Part shown: piece by piece, positions 26,761 through 35,500 of the stretch
Layout of the letters: each line of letters starts with the position of its first letter
Numbering within the stretch: the stretch's first letter is position 1
Assembly: GCA_964519955.1 (NCBI GenBank)
Contig: CAZFLM010000004.1
Span: forward strand, 92,274 to 156,273
Reading direction: 5' to 3'
From: CAZFLM01 sp964519955
GTDB taxonomy: Bacteria; Armatimonadota; Chthonomonadetes; Chthonomonadales; CAJBBX01
Length of the DNA stretch: 64,000 bases
Notes under the pieces: generated by a model
What the model was told of the DNA's origin: nothing
Database searches by the model: none
The model's input: only the letters and a program-made list of their open reading frames with translations
Translations under genes and position numbers: made by a program

Positions 26761-27208
26761 CCGACATGATCCCGCCCACGATCAGCATGCCGTAGAGCAG
26801 CGTGAAGATGCCCCCCATCGCCAGGCCGAAGATGGCCCGGCCGCGGCCGCCGAGGTGTGGGTTCCGCTTGATGTGGCGCAGCGCCATGATGCCGGTGAAG
26901 ATGGCGAACGGCGCGCCGATGAGGATGACGGCGAACAGGCCGAAGTAGCCCGCCGCGATGGCCCAGCCCGAGCGCCCCACCGGCAGCACCCACCGCAGCG
27001 ACTCGTCCACGTGCGGCGGCGCGGCAGGCTGCGGCGGGAACGCCAGGCCCTGCACCGAGCCGGCAGGCGACCACTCCGCCATGCCCGCGGTCCACACCAG
27101 CGCGTACGGCGAGAGCTGCCCCGACGCCGCGCGCTCCACCAACTCCTCCCACGCCACCGGCCCGGTCGAGGTCCCGCCAACCGACGCATAGAACCAGCCG
27201 TCTGCCAT
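26750..27208 (-). CDS. GYF_2 plus DUF4190 membrane protein
   Basis: 152 residues from ATG 27208, with GGAGGG 5 nt upstream. The N-terminal GYF_2-type domain is clear: WFYASVGGTSTGPVAWEELV and VWTAGMAEWSPAGSV. The C-terminal half has two transmembrane helices (GWAIAAGYFGLFAVILIGAP and GRAIFGLAMGGIFTLLYGML) with the conserved FAIFTGIMALRHIKRNP between them, as in DUF4190 proteins. The function of such proteins is unknown; GYF_2 domains bind peptides. It is the first gene of a two-gene unit with the ankyrin protein. Confidence 0.87.
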   Translation of the reverse strand: MADGWFYASVGGTSTGPVAWEELVERAASGQLSPYALVWTAGMAEWSPAGSVQGLAFPPQPAAPPHVDESLRWVLPVGRSGWAIAAGYFGLFAVILIGAPFAIFTGIMALRHIKRNPHLGGRGRAIFGLAMGGIFTLLYGMLIVGGIMSGGK

Positions 27209-27295
27209 ATCAACCCTCCGCTGCATTGGTGCCGACTGCCGCCAGTATAGCCACCCCGCCGAACCGTGTCAACTCGTACGCGCGCGCCCGTGGTG

Positions 27296-27301
27296 TACAA
27301 T
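27296..27301 (+). promoter_or_regulatory. -10 box of cysteine-cluster gene
   Basis: TACAAT, with GGAGG at 27314-27318 and the ATG at 27332. No good -35 match is visible at 16-18 nt. Confidence 0.4.
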
Positions 27302-27331
27302 GTCCCTGGCCCCGGAGGGACGCCGACACCC

Positions 27332-27784
27332 ATGCGCAGCAACCCACTCGACCACTACAGACGCCTGCAGCGCCAGATCCGCGCCGAGTTCGACACGTTC
27401 ACGCAGAAGTACTGCCCGACGTGTCCCGCGCCCTGCTGCCGCAAACCCGCACGCATCGGCCCGGTCGACATCCTCCTCGCCGAGGCGGTCGGGTGGAAAC
27501 CGCCGGCCACCGTGCAGGGCGACCCCGCCGAGCTTGCCATCCGCAACGCCGACGCTGCCATGCTGAGCGACGAGCCCGGCGACGGCGAGCCCTGCGAGTA
27601 CCTGACCGAGACGGGCTGCTCGTTCCCGAACGACCTGCGCCCCTATGGCTGCACCGAGTTCATCTGCCCGCTCATGTACGCGGAACTCGACCGCAAGAAG
27701 ATCGCCCGCCTCCGCCGCCTCACCCGTGAGCTGGACCAGGTGCACCAGATCCTGATGCGGCGGGTGGCGAGCAGCGAGGAGTGA
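27332..27784 (+). CDS. YkgJ-like cysteine-cluster protein
   Basis: 150 residues from ATG 27332, with GGAGG upstream. It has a CPTCPAPCC cluster near residue 30 and a second one, CEYLTETGCSFPNDLRPYGC followed by CP. The pattern of eight or more cysteines resembles the YkgJ family of putative zinc- or iron-chelating proteins, although the N-terminal spacing is not identical. The C-terminus is a helix (KIARLRRLTRELDQVHQIL). No enzyme assignment is justified. A heptamer array starts 6 nt after the stop. Confidence 0.75.
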   Translation: MRSNPLDHYRRLQRQIRAEFDTFTQKYCPTCPAPCCRKPARIGPVDILLAEAVGWKPPATVQGDPAELAIRNADAAMLSDEPGDGEPCEYLTETGCSFPNDLRPYGCTEFICPLMYAELDRKKIARLRRLTRELDQVHQILMRRVASSEE

Positions 27785-27790
27785 GTAGGT

Positions 27791-27825
27791 AGAAGCCAGA
27801 AGCCAGAAGCCAGAAGCCAGAAGCC
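27791..27825. repeat. Heptamer array (AGAAGCC)5
   Basis: Five exact tandem copies of AGAAGCC followed by a partial AGAAG, starting 6 nt after the stop codon of the preceding gene. Confidence 0.95.
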
Positions 27826-27855
27826 AGAAGAACGACGGGCTGTGCGCGGCGGACC

Positions 27856-27960
27856 GCGTCCGCAGGACGCTCGGCGGAACGCCCGCCAGACGGGTGATTC
27901 ATCACCCGGACGCCGGAGGCGCCGGGAAGACCGGTGATTCGTCACCCGGACGCCGGAGGC
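27856..27960. repeat. Multi-hairpin palindromic repeat, copy A
   Basis: Contains the hairpins GCGTCC-GCA-GGACGC, CGGGTGAT-TC-ATCACCCG and CCGGTGA-TTCG-TCACCCGG. The last 28 bases occur twice (27893 and 27933 on). It resembles the element at 50801 in order and sequence. Confidence 0.8.
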
Positions 27961-28034
27961 ACGAGGCCACCGTTCGACGGTCGACCTTCGACGCCCGACC
28001 ACAGGACCCAAACACCCACCAAACCGCACCACCC

Positions 28035-28069
28035 CACTTTCAACTTGACACTTTCAACTAGCCACTGCC
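28035..28069. repeat. Heptamer-period repeat before the GH4 gene
   Basis: CACTTTC-AACTTGA-CACTTTC-AACTAGC-CACTGCC, a 14-bp (two-heptamer) repeat with one shorter unit, ending just before the Shine-Dalgarno sequence of the GH4 gene. Confidence 0.7.
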
Positions 28070-28086
28070 CTTGAGAGGAGTCCCCC

Positions 28087-29382
28087 ATGCCCAAGATCGC
28101 CATGATCGGCGCCGGCAGCACCGTGTTCGCGAAGAACCTGCTCGGCGACATCCTGAGCTTCCCCGAGCTGGCCGAGAGCCATATCGCGCTCATGGACATC
28201 GACGCCGAGCGCCTGCGTACCTCCGAGATCGTCGCGCGCAAGGTTGGCCAGGCCGTCGGCGCGCGCCCCACCATCACCGCGCACACCGACCGCCGCGCCG
28301 CGCTCGATGGCGCCGACTATGCCATCAACATGATCCAGGTTGGCGGCTACAAGCCCTCGACCGTCATCGACTTCGAGATCCCCAAGAAGTACGGCCTCCG
28401 CCAGACCATCGCGGACACGCTCGGAATCGGCGGCATCATGCGCGCCCTGCGCACCATCCCCGTCATGCTCGATATGTGCCACGACATGGAGACGGTCTGC
28501 CCGGACGTCCAGTTCATCAACTACACCAACCCCATGGCCATGCTCTGCTGGGCCGTGAACGAGGCCACCAAGATCAAGACCGTCGGCCTCTGCCACAGCG
28601 TCCAGGGCACCGCGTGGGAGCTGGCGCGCGACCTCGGCATCCCCGTCGAGGAGATCGACTACCTCTGCGCCGGCATCAACCACTGCGCCTTCTACCTCAA
28701 GTTCGAGCGCAGCGGCGAGGACCTCTACCCGGCCATCCGCAAGGTCGTCGAGGACGGCCGCGTGCCGGACTACAACCGCGTCCGCTACGAGATGCTGACG
28801 CGCCTCGGCTACTTCGTCACGGAGTCGAGCGAGCACTTCTCCGAGTACTGCCCGCACTTCATCCGCCGCGACAAGCCCGAGCTGCTCGAGCGCTTCAACG
28901 TGCCGCTAGACGAGTACATCCGCCGCTGCATCGACCAGATCGCCGGCTGGCAGGCTATGCGCGACAAGTTCGAGGGCGACGAGCCGGTGGAGGTCCACCG
29001 CAGTTCCGAGTACGGCTCGCTCATCATCAACTCGATGGAGACCGGCACGCCGCGCGTCATCTACGGCAACGTGCGCAACAACGGGCTCATCAGCAACCTG
29101 CCCGCCGACTGCACTGTCGAGGTCCCCTGCCTCGTCGACAAGGCCGGCATCCAGCCCACCCGCATCGGCGCCATCCCCAAGCAGCTCGCCGCGGTGATGC
29201 AGACCAACATCAACGTGCAGTCGCTCACGGTCGAGGCCGCTCTGACGCACAAGAAGGAGCACGTCTACCAGGCCGCCATGTTCGACCCGCACACCGCCGC
29301 CGAACTCACGCTGGACGAGATCTGGGCGATGGTCGACGAACTCATCGAGGCGCACGGCGACTACATCCCGCCGATGTCGTAG
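28087..29382 (+). CDS. Glycoside hydrolase family 4 (alpha-galactosidase/alpha-glucosidase type)
   Basis: 431 residues, normal for GH4, with AGAGGAG 8 nt before the ATG. GH4 enzymes hydrolyse alpha- or beta-glycosides by an NAD+-dependent redox mechanism and need a divalent metal. The dinucleotide motif is KIAMIGAGSTVFAKNLLGDI. Other signatures are NYTNPMAMLCW, the metal-ligand cysteine in GLCHSVQGT and the histidine in CAGINHCAFYLKF. These match the alpha-galactosidase (MelA) branch better than the phospho-glycosidase branch, but this is not decisive. No transporter is adjacent. It likely acts in the cytoplasm, since no signal peptide is present. Confidence 0.93.
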   Translation: MPKIAMIGAGSTVFAKNLLGDILSFPELAESHIALMDIDAERLRTSEIVARKVGQAVGARPTITAHTDRRAALDGADYAINMIQVGGYKPSTVIDFEIPKKYGLRQTIADTLGIGGIMRALRTIPVMLDMCHDMETVCPDVQFINYTNPMAMLCWAVNEATKIKTVGLCHSVQGTAWELARDLGIPVEEIDYLCAGINHCAFYLKFERSGEDLYPAIRKVVEDGRVPDYNRVRYEMLTRLGYFVTESSEHFSEYCPHFIRRDKPELLERFNVPLDEYIRRCIDQIAGWQAMRDKFEGDEPVEVHRSSEYGSLIINSMETGTPRVIYGNVRNNGLISNLPADCTVEVPCLVDKAGIQPTRIGAIPKQLAAVMQTNINVQSLTVEAALTHKKEHVYQAAMFDPHTAAELTLDEIWAMVDELIEAHGDYIPPMS

Positions 29383-29408
29383 GCCGCACCCGCCGTCTTC
29401 CGTTGTAG

Positions 29409-29471
29409 GGGTCAAGCGATCGCGCCCACGGCCTCCCCGACCGCACCGCGTCACTCGCGATTGCTTGACCC
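29409..29471. repeat. Short palindromic element, 16-bp inverted arms, copy 1
   Basis: GGGTCAAGCGATCGCG (29409-29424) and CGCGATTGCTTGACCC (29456-29471) pair with one mismatch around a 31-nt loop. A related element occurs at 63049-63113. Confidence 0.85.
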
Positions 29472-29513
29472 TTCCCCTCCACGATGCGCGCGCCGGCCGC
29501 GACCCGCGTGGCG

Positions 29514-29569
29514 GCACCCGCTACCCGACACCCGTTACCCGGCACCCGACACCCGCTGCCCGCTACCCG
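29514..29569. repeat. Heptamer array (NNACCCG)8
   Basis: Eight units in register: GCACCCG, CTACCCG, ACACCCG, TTACCCG, GCACCCG, ACACCCG, CTGCCCG, CTACCCG. The last five bases are conserved and the first two vary. Confidence 0.9.
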
Positions 29570-29590
29570 GCCCGGGGAGCGCGTGGGCTC

Positions 29591-29619
29591 TAGACACCTG
29601 GGGCCGCGCGCGGTACAAT
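29591..29619 (+). promoter_or_regulatory. Sigma-70 promoter of vapBC
   Basis: TAGACA (29591-29596), a 17-nt spacer and TACAAT (29614-29619), each one mismatch from consensus. The start should fall near 29626, 27 nt before the antitoxin ATG at 29653, which has GGAGGGGAG upstream. Confidence 0.75.
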
Positions 29620-29652
29620 CGGATCGATGCTAGCCGCCGACGGAGGGGAGTC

Positions 29653-29898
29653 ATGTCAGCCGAAGAGGCCCTGGCGGTCTATAAGTCTCTGCCGGCCGAA
29701 GCGCGCCAGCGAGTGGATCAGCTCCTGATCGAGCTGAGCGCGGGAGCCACACGCCAGCTCGACCTATCGCCCACCGCTGCCACGCCCATCGAGGACGATC
29801 CGTTCATCGGCATGTGGCGCGACCGGCATGACCTCGCCGACAGCACCGGCTGGGTGCGGGGTCTGCGCACTAGCGAGTGGTCAACCCCCCGTGGCTAG
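29653..29898 (+). CDS. vapB: VapB-type antitoxin
   Basis: 81 residues. The N-terminus ALAVYKSLPAEARQRVDQLL resembles the DUF2281-like antitoxin helix pair. The C-terminal PFIGMWRDRHDLADSTGWVR is a motif often seen in antitoxins of PIN-domain toxins, where it occupies the toxin active site. The downstream PIN gene overlaps its end by 8 nt. The antitoxin should bind its own promoter (29591-29619), though no clear operator palindrome is seen. Confidence 0.85.
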   Translation: MSAEEALAVYKSLPAEARQRVDQLLIELSAGATRQLDLSPTAATPIEDDPFIGMWRDRHDLADSTGWVRGLRTSEWSTPRG

Positions 29899-30280
29899 CC
29901 CAGCAGTCGTCGACACGGACGTCCTCATCGATGCGGGGCACGGCGTCCCGATGGCGGTCGCATGCCTGGCACGCCTGTTCTCTCAGGGCATACCGTCTAT
30001 CAGCATCGTTACGCACCTGGAGTTGCTCGTTGGCTGTGCGGACAGCCGCGAGGCGCGCCAGACGGAGCGGTTCCTGCGGCGGTTCGCCGAGATACCCGTC
30101 GATTCGGCGGTGTCCGCGCGAGCGCTCGATCTGATCCGCTCGTATCGCCTCAGCCACGGCCTGCTCATCCCCGATGCCCTGATCGCAGCCACGGCGATGG
30201 AGGCCGGGCTCCCACTCGTGTCCAAGAACCAGCGCGACTACCGGTTCATCTCGGGCCTGTCGTTGCCGCCGTACCCCTAG
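29891..30280 (+). CDS. vapC: VapC-type PIN-domain toxin
   Basis: 129 residues from the GTG at 29891. The PIN fold acidic residues are visible: Asp in VVDTDVLIDAG, Glu in THLELLVG and Asp in LIPDALIAATAMEAGLPL; a final Asp is in NQRDYRFI. PIN toxins are Mg2+-dependent endoribonucleases that cut tRNA or rRNA. The overlap with the antitoxin gene and the shared promoter make this a normal type II pair. The length and all catalytic residues look intact. Confidence 0.9.
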   Translation: MASPAVVDTDVLIDAGHGVPMAVACLARLFSQGIPSISIVTHLELLVGCADSREARQTERFLRRFAEIPVDSAVSARALDLIRSYRLSHGLLIPDALIAATAMEAGLPLVSKNQRDYRFISGLSLPPYP

Positions 30281-30320
30281 CGCATGTTCGCACACCGCAC
30301 CCACCAACCGGAGCCTACCC

Positions 30321-31595
30321 ATGCCCGCCAGACGCCTGCTGCCCGCCATGCTCGCCGTGTTCGCCGTGTTCGCCGCCAGTGCGCTGGCCCGCGCGCAGAC
30401 CCCATCGGACGCGTGGCCGGACTACCGCGGGCCGGGACGCGACGGGCACAGCACCGCCAAGGGCCTTCCGCTCGCCTGGTCCGACACCAAGAACGTGAAG
30501 TGGAAGACGGCTATCCACGGGCGCGGCTGGTCGTCGCCTGTTGTGTGGGGCAGGCAGGTCTGGCTAACCACCGCCGACAACGACGGCGCGGAGCGCTACA
30601 TCGTCTGCGTCGACCGCGAGACGGGCGCCATCCTGCTCGATGAGAAGGTCGTTACCGTCCCGCAGCGCGAGAGCATCTCCAGCGTGAACAGCTACGCGTC
30701 GCCCTCCCCGGCTATCGATGAGCGCCGCGTCTACGTCCACTTCGGCACGTACGGAACCGCGTGCTACGACACGAAGACGCTCAAGCAGATCTGGGCGCGC
30801 ACCGATCTCCACTGCGACCACGCCGTCGGCTCCGGCTCCTCCCCAGTGCTCGACGATGGCCGGCTCTTCGTCACGCTCGACGGACTCGAGCAGCAGCACA
30901 CCTACGCCCTGGACGCAGCGACCGGCAAGACGCTGTGGACCGTCGACCGCGCCCCCACGTTCGCCAAGGACGTCGGGCCCGACGCCCGCAAGTCCTTCGG
31001 CACGCCGGTCCTCGTCCCAGTCGGAGGGAAGAAGCTCCTCGTCTACTCGGCAGCGGGCGGGGCCTACGGGTACGACGCGGCGACCGGCGAGGAGATCTGG
31101 CGGGTCCGCCACGGGGGATACTCCACGGCGTCCCGGGCCGTCTGGGCCAAGGGCATCGTGTACGTGGGCACGGGGTTCGACACGGCGGAGCTGATCGCCA
31201 TCCGCATGGCAGGCAGCGGGGACATCACCAAGACCAATGTGGTGTGGCGCTACTCCTCGGGCATGCCCCACAAGCCCTCGCCGATCCTGGTTGACGGGCT
31301 GCTCTACGTGGTGAACGATGCGGGCGGGTTGACGTGCCTCGACGCGGCGACGGGCGCGGTGGTCTGGCAGGAGCGGCTCGGCGGGAACTACTCGTCCTCG
31401 CCGATCTTCGCGGATGGGCGCATCTACCTGTTCAGCGAGAGGGGCAAGGGCCTGGTGCTGCAACCCGGCCGCGCCTACAGGCTGCTCGCGGAGAACGAGC
31501 TGCCGGATGGGTGCATGGCCTCGCCGGCCGCGGTGGGGCGCTCCCTCTTCGTTCGCACCAAGACGACCCTATACCGCATCGAGGAGACGCCGTAG
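30321..31595 (+). CDS. Secreted PQQ-like beta-propeller protein
   Basis: 424 residues, with GGAG 7 nt before the ATG. Residues 1-25 are a signal peptide (LLPAMLAVFAVFAASALARA). The sequence then opens with WPDYRGPGRDGHSTAKGLPL, the usual start of BamB/PQQ-like propellers of planctomycete and armatimonad type. Blades have the pattern YALDAATGKTLWTV, YGYDAATGEEIWRV and TCLDAATGAVVWQE. Despite the PQQ name no dehydrogenase active-site motif (the vicinal-cysteine disulfide and the Asp/Glu/Asn set) is evident. It may be a periplasmic scaffold. It is convergent with the metallopeptidase gene. Confidence 0.88.
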   Translation: MPARRLLPAMLAVFAVFAASALARAQTPSDAWPDYRGPGRDGHSTAKGLPLAWSDTKNVKWKTAIHGRGWSSPVVWGRQVWLTTADNDGAERYIVCVDRETGAILLDEKVVTVPQRESISSVNSYASPSPAIDERRVYVHFGTYGTACYDTKTLKQIWARTDLHCDHAVGSGSSPVLDDGRLFVTLDGLEQQHTYALDAATGKTLWTVDRAPTFAKDVGPDARKSFGTPVLVPVGGKKLLVYSAAGGAYGYDAATGEEIWRVRHGGYSTASRAVWAKGIVYVGTGFDTAELIAIRMAGSGDITKTNVVWRYSSGMPHKPSPILVDGLLYVVNDAGGLTCLDAATGAVVWQERLGGNYSSSPIFADGRIYLFSERGKGLVLQPGRAYRLLAENELPDGCMASPAAVGRSLFVRTKTTLYRIEETP

Positions 31596-31596
31596 G

Positions 31597-31614
31597 CCGC
31601 CGCTCGAGCGGCGG
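31597..31614. terminator. Perfect palindrome between convergent genes
   Basis: CCGCCGCTCGAGCGGCGG, 18 bp with no loop, directly after the stop at 31595 and before the convergent stop at 31660. A likely bidirectional terminator hairpin. Confidence 0.65.
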
Positions 31615-31659
31615 GGCGGCTGTCCCTGCCCGCCCGGTGCAACCCACCGATCCCTCAGG

Positions 31660-32541
31660 CTACGGCGACGCCGACGAAGCCAGCCATTCGCGTTCCAGCC
31701 TGCGTCGGTCGATGCCGGCAGCACGCCTCAGCGCCTTGTCGGGCGGCATCCCCTGCCCCATCAGGCGCAGGGCGCGCGCCATGCCATCCCACCCCGCCCG
31801 GTCCATCATCAGCCGCGTGAAGTCGGCCGCAGCAGCGTAGCACACGCCTGCCGCGCCGCTGCCCAGGTCCAGGTCGTACCCCTCCATGCGCGCCGAGATC
31901 TCGTCGAGGGCGGGCCGACGCCCCCGGTTCGACGCGATGGCGTACCGCCGCCTCTCGTCCGCCAGCAGCGAGCCCTCCATCAGGACCGCGATCCCCTCGT
32001 CGAGCCAGCGAGGGTGCCCGTCGCCCGCCAGTTGGTGCGCGGCGGCGTGGGCGATCTCGTGGCGCGAGGCACGCGTCAGGACCGACGGCGGGTAGACGGC
32101 AGACGGAGGGAGGCACACCTTGTGCCAGGGGGCGCGCTCGCGGTAGTAGCCGAACCGAGCGTGGACGAACTCGACGTAGTCTTCGTCCGGCACGACCGTC
32201 ACGAGGACGGGCTTGCCCCACCGGACGCCCAGGGCATCGCCAACCGAGACCGCGGCTTCGCGAACGACGCGCAGGATCGCGGGCCAGTCGGCGCCCCACA
32301 TCGCTGGGTCCGCCTCGATGAGGAGGTGCTCATCGACGCGGATGCGGCTGCCGGCGAGGCGCGCGCCAAGCTCCGCCTCGATGCTGCGCTGGAGGTCGTA
32401 GAGGTCGCCTGGGTGGAAGCCAGCGCGCAGGGCCTGCTCCATGGCTGCCCGGGCTTCCGAGAGGCGGTCCTCCTCCCAGAAGCGCCGAGCCATCGCCAGG
32501 TGCAGATCCCTGCCGCCGTAGCGCCCCAATACCGACCGCAT
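31660..32541 (-). CDS. HEXXH metallopeptidase-like protein (peptidase MA type)
   Basis: 293 residues from ATG 32541; a longer frame to 32973 is antisense to the next gene and is rejected. The zinc motif is HEIAH (in SRHEIAHAAAHQL), followed 18 residues later by WLDEGIAVLMEG. The Glu there is the third ligand in gluzincins of the peptidase MA type. The N-terminal region is helical with TPR-like character (FWEEDRLSEARAAMEQALRA). No signal peptide is obvious. It is downstream of the large secreted GH42-like protein on the same strand, 24 nt apart, so the two may be cotranscribed. Substrate unknown. Confidence 0.8.
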   Translation of the reverse strand: MRSVLGRYGGRDLHLAMARRFWEEDRLSEARAAMEQALRAGFHPGDLYDLQRSIEAELGARLAGSRIRVDEHLLIEADPAMWGADWPAILRVVREAAVSVGDALGVRWGKPVLVTVVPDEDYVEFVHARFGYYRERAPWHKVCLPPSAVYPPSVLTRASRHEIAHAAAHQLAGDGHPRWLDEGIAVLMEGSLLADERRRYAIASNRGRRPALDEISARMEGYDLDLGSGAAGVCYAAAADFTRLMMDRAGWDGMARALRLMGQGMPPDKALRRAAGIDRRRLEREWLASSASP

Positions 32542-32564
32542 GACGTTGCCCGCCGGCCGCCGCC

Positions 32565-35500
32565 CTACCGGCGCACCGCGGCCTTCACGCCGAAGCGGTA
32601 GCCGGCCACGTTGGTGTCGGTCGTCAGCACCACGAAGTCGGCGCGCACATCCTGCCCCCGCAGCGGCTTCAGGGTCAGCGTGTGCACCCCCTTCGTGAGC
32701 GTCACCGAGCCCGGGCAGAAGGTCGCCGAGCCGAGAGCCGACGGGACCGATGCGCCGCGGACAGGAGCGCCGTCCACCAGCACCTCGGCCGTCGCGGGCG
32801 CACCTCGCCGAACGCACCGGACGAACACGCGGTACGACCCGGCTGTCTCGCACTCGAAGCGCGTAGAGATAGACCCCGTCGTCGGCACGAGCACGTGCGT
32901 CAGGCCCTGGCCAGGGCTGAGATCCGCACCCGACGACGGCTTCAGAGCGCCGAGGTCGGTGAACTTCTCGCACTGGAGGAGCATCTCCGCCGGCTGCTGG
33001 GTGAAGTAGGCCGCCCCGATGGAGTTGGCCTCCAGGTTGAGCGTGTAGGTGAAGTCCGCCGGCGTGCGAACATCGGAGTGGCCCGCGAACTGCTCCGGCG
33101 TCAGCGCGACCGTCCGCGTGACGGGCTCGGAGCCCGGGTTGTAGTAGAGCGCCTTGTCGGCGAAGAGCGTCGCGTAGACACCGTCCCAGGAGTCGTCGAT
33201 CGGGATGGCGTCCTGCTTCGTCGCATCGAGGTCCGAGAGATGGTAGGTCAGGTAGCGGATGACCTCAAGATATCCCGGCAACTGCGAGCGGCGCGCGGGG
33301 TAGTAGACGGTCCAGCCTCGCCCCACCGGCCTCGCCCACTCAGAGCGCAGCCTCTTGAGGTCGATCGTAGTCTCGATGCGGCCGCGCGGCGCGCCGGGGT
33401 CGGCAATGGCGGGCTGCACCTGGCCGGCCTCGACCTGCACGTAGTTCACGAACACGCCCAGGGAGCGCCGATCCTGGCTGCCCTTGATCAGATCCGCGGG
33501 CACCCACGGCTCGCAGCGGATGCTGACGATCGCCACGTCCCTGCCGTTGAGCGCGGCCGCCGGCACGTGGTAGGTGAAGTAGGGCTCGGCCGAGCCGGTC
33601 ATCTCGCCGACCTTCTGCCCGTTGACGAGAACGTCACGTGCGCGGGACGCCGCCTCGATCGGGATCGATGCCCGAATGGTCAGTGAGCACGCCTTCTTCG
33701 GATCGACGGGCAGGTACATGTCGGCAAGCGCGCCCGTCCACCGGCCACTCGCCGTGCCGATTGCCTCGGCCCCATGCCAGTCGCCGGCGATGAACGTCTG
33801 CCCCTCGGTCGTCGCGACGTCGATGCGGTACTTGGCGGGCACGCCTTCGCGCATCGCCGCCAGGAACCGTCGCGTGGGAGTAGTGGGCGCCAGACTGCCG
33901 GCGTAGCCGAACAGGTCCTTGAAGGCGGACTGATCGCCCTCGACGGTCTCGAACTTGCCGAAGTCGTAGGCAACCAGCACGCCGCCGGCCCGCACCCAGT
34001 CGCGCAGCTTGGCCAGCGTCTCCGCCTCGTAGATGACGCCCTCCCACAGCACGAGGATGCGGAACCGGTCGAGGGCGCCGTCCTGCACCATGCGCTCGTC
34101 CACGATCCTGTAGTCGAGCACGTCGCGGATGTCGGCGCAGCCTCGCTGCAGGACCGGCGGGTAGGCCTCGTTCGCGCGCAGCAGGTGCGTGGTTGTCGGA
34201 AAGAGCATGGCGACATCGGCCACCGGCTTCTCGACACGCAAGTACTTGCCGTACTTGTAGTACACATCGCGCGTATCGCGGATGTTGTCGGCCCAGTCGA
34301 AGTAGCCCGCACACCCGTGAGAAGCGGCGGCGAAGATGCGCTCGACCTGCTGCTCCTTCGTGATGCGGCCCGGCGGCTCCGTCCAGAACGGGGCGCCGTA
34401 GAACTCCGACGCGCAGGCGAGACGGGCCAACATCGTCGCCTCGTTCTCCGCGAACGGCTTGAAGCCGCCGTGTGTGGAGCGGACATCGACGTCATGCTTG
34501 GCGGCGATCTTCGGGATGAGGCTGTTGTCGTTGCCGCCGCGCGGGTTCTCGTCCGCGAAGCCGGCCGGCACCATCAGCAACGTGCTCGGGAACGCCTTGC
34601 GGGCCGCCGCGCACACGCCATCGGTCACGCTGCCGACACTGTCGAGATACCAGTGCACGAAGTCGAGCCACCGGCGACGCGAACCGTCCGACACGGAGAG
34701 CGGATAGGTCACGTCCGACGTCTTGGCGAACGTGGTCCGCCATGCGGCGTTCAACACGTCGAGGTCGGCGTACTTGGCGACCATCGCGTCACGGAAGGCC
34801 GCTCGCGCAAGCTTGTCGCCACACCACCACCCGAGGTGGTCGTGCAGGTCGCCGAATCGGGCCTTCCACTCGGCTGCCTGCCCGGGATCGGCCACCCGCG
34901 CGCCCATCATCAGCCCGGCCTCGCCGTAGTCACCGTGCACGCCCAGGTAGAGCGCCGCCACGCCGTTCCGGGTCGTCCCGCCGGGGCCGTACTGCTGGGC
35001 CAGCCGCTCATAGCCTCGGCCCACGGCCGCCAGGAGCTTCGGGTCCCATGGCGAGTACGCCTCAACCGTGCCGTCGTGCTCGAGGCACCGCAGACGCGTC
35101 ACGTCGGTCTGCGAGCGCATCCATTTGGGCAAGAAGGCGTAGTGCGGGAAGTAGCACCAGTCGAACCCGTTGTCGACCGCCGTGCGCCGCCCGGCGTCGG
35201 CCGCGGAGAAGTCCCAGTGCCCGGACGACGTCTCGTTCGGGGCGAGGTGGTCGCTGTCCGTCTGAAGCAGCGTGAAGCCGGCGCTTGCGGCGGTCTCAGC
35301 ATCCGCCTGGGACGCGACGTTGGTGGAGAGGAGCATCCGGTCGCCCGGCGCACGGCGGCGCCCGCCCGCGCCGGTCGCGCGCACATCCCATACCCGCACG
35401 ATGCGCGAGGCGTCGACCGTGCTGCCCGCGGCTGGCTGGACAGCCGGCGCGGTGGGCGTCGTGGGACGAGCAGAAGTGCCCGAGCCCGATCGAGGCGCCG

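Noticed and set aside
27791..29569. CRISPR array
   Set aside because: The repeats have 7-bp units without spacers; no cas genes are in the window.
32542..32973. N-terminal extension of the HEXXH protein
   Set aside because: It lies in another frame over the C-terminal, CBM-like part of the neighbouring gene and has no helical or signal features.
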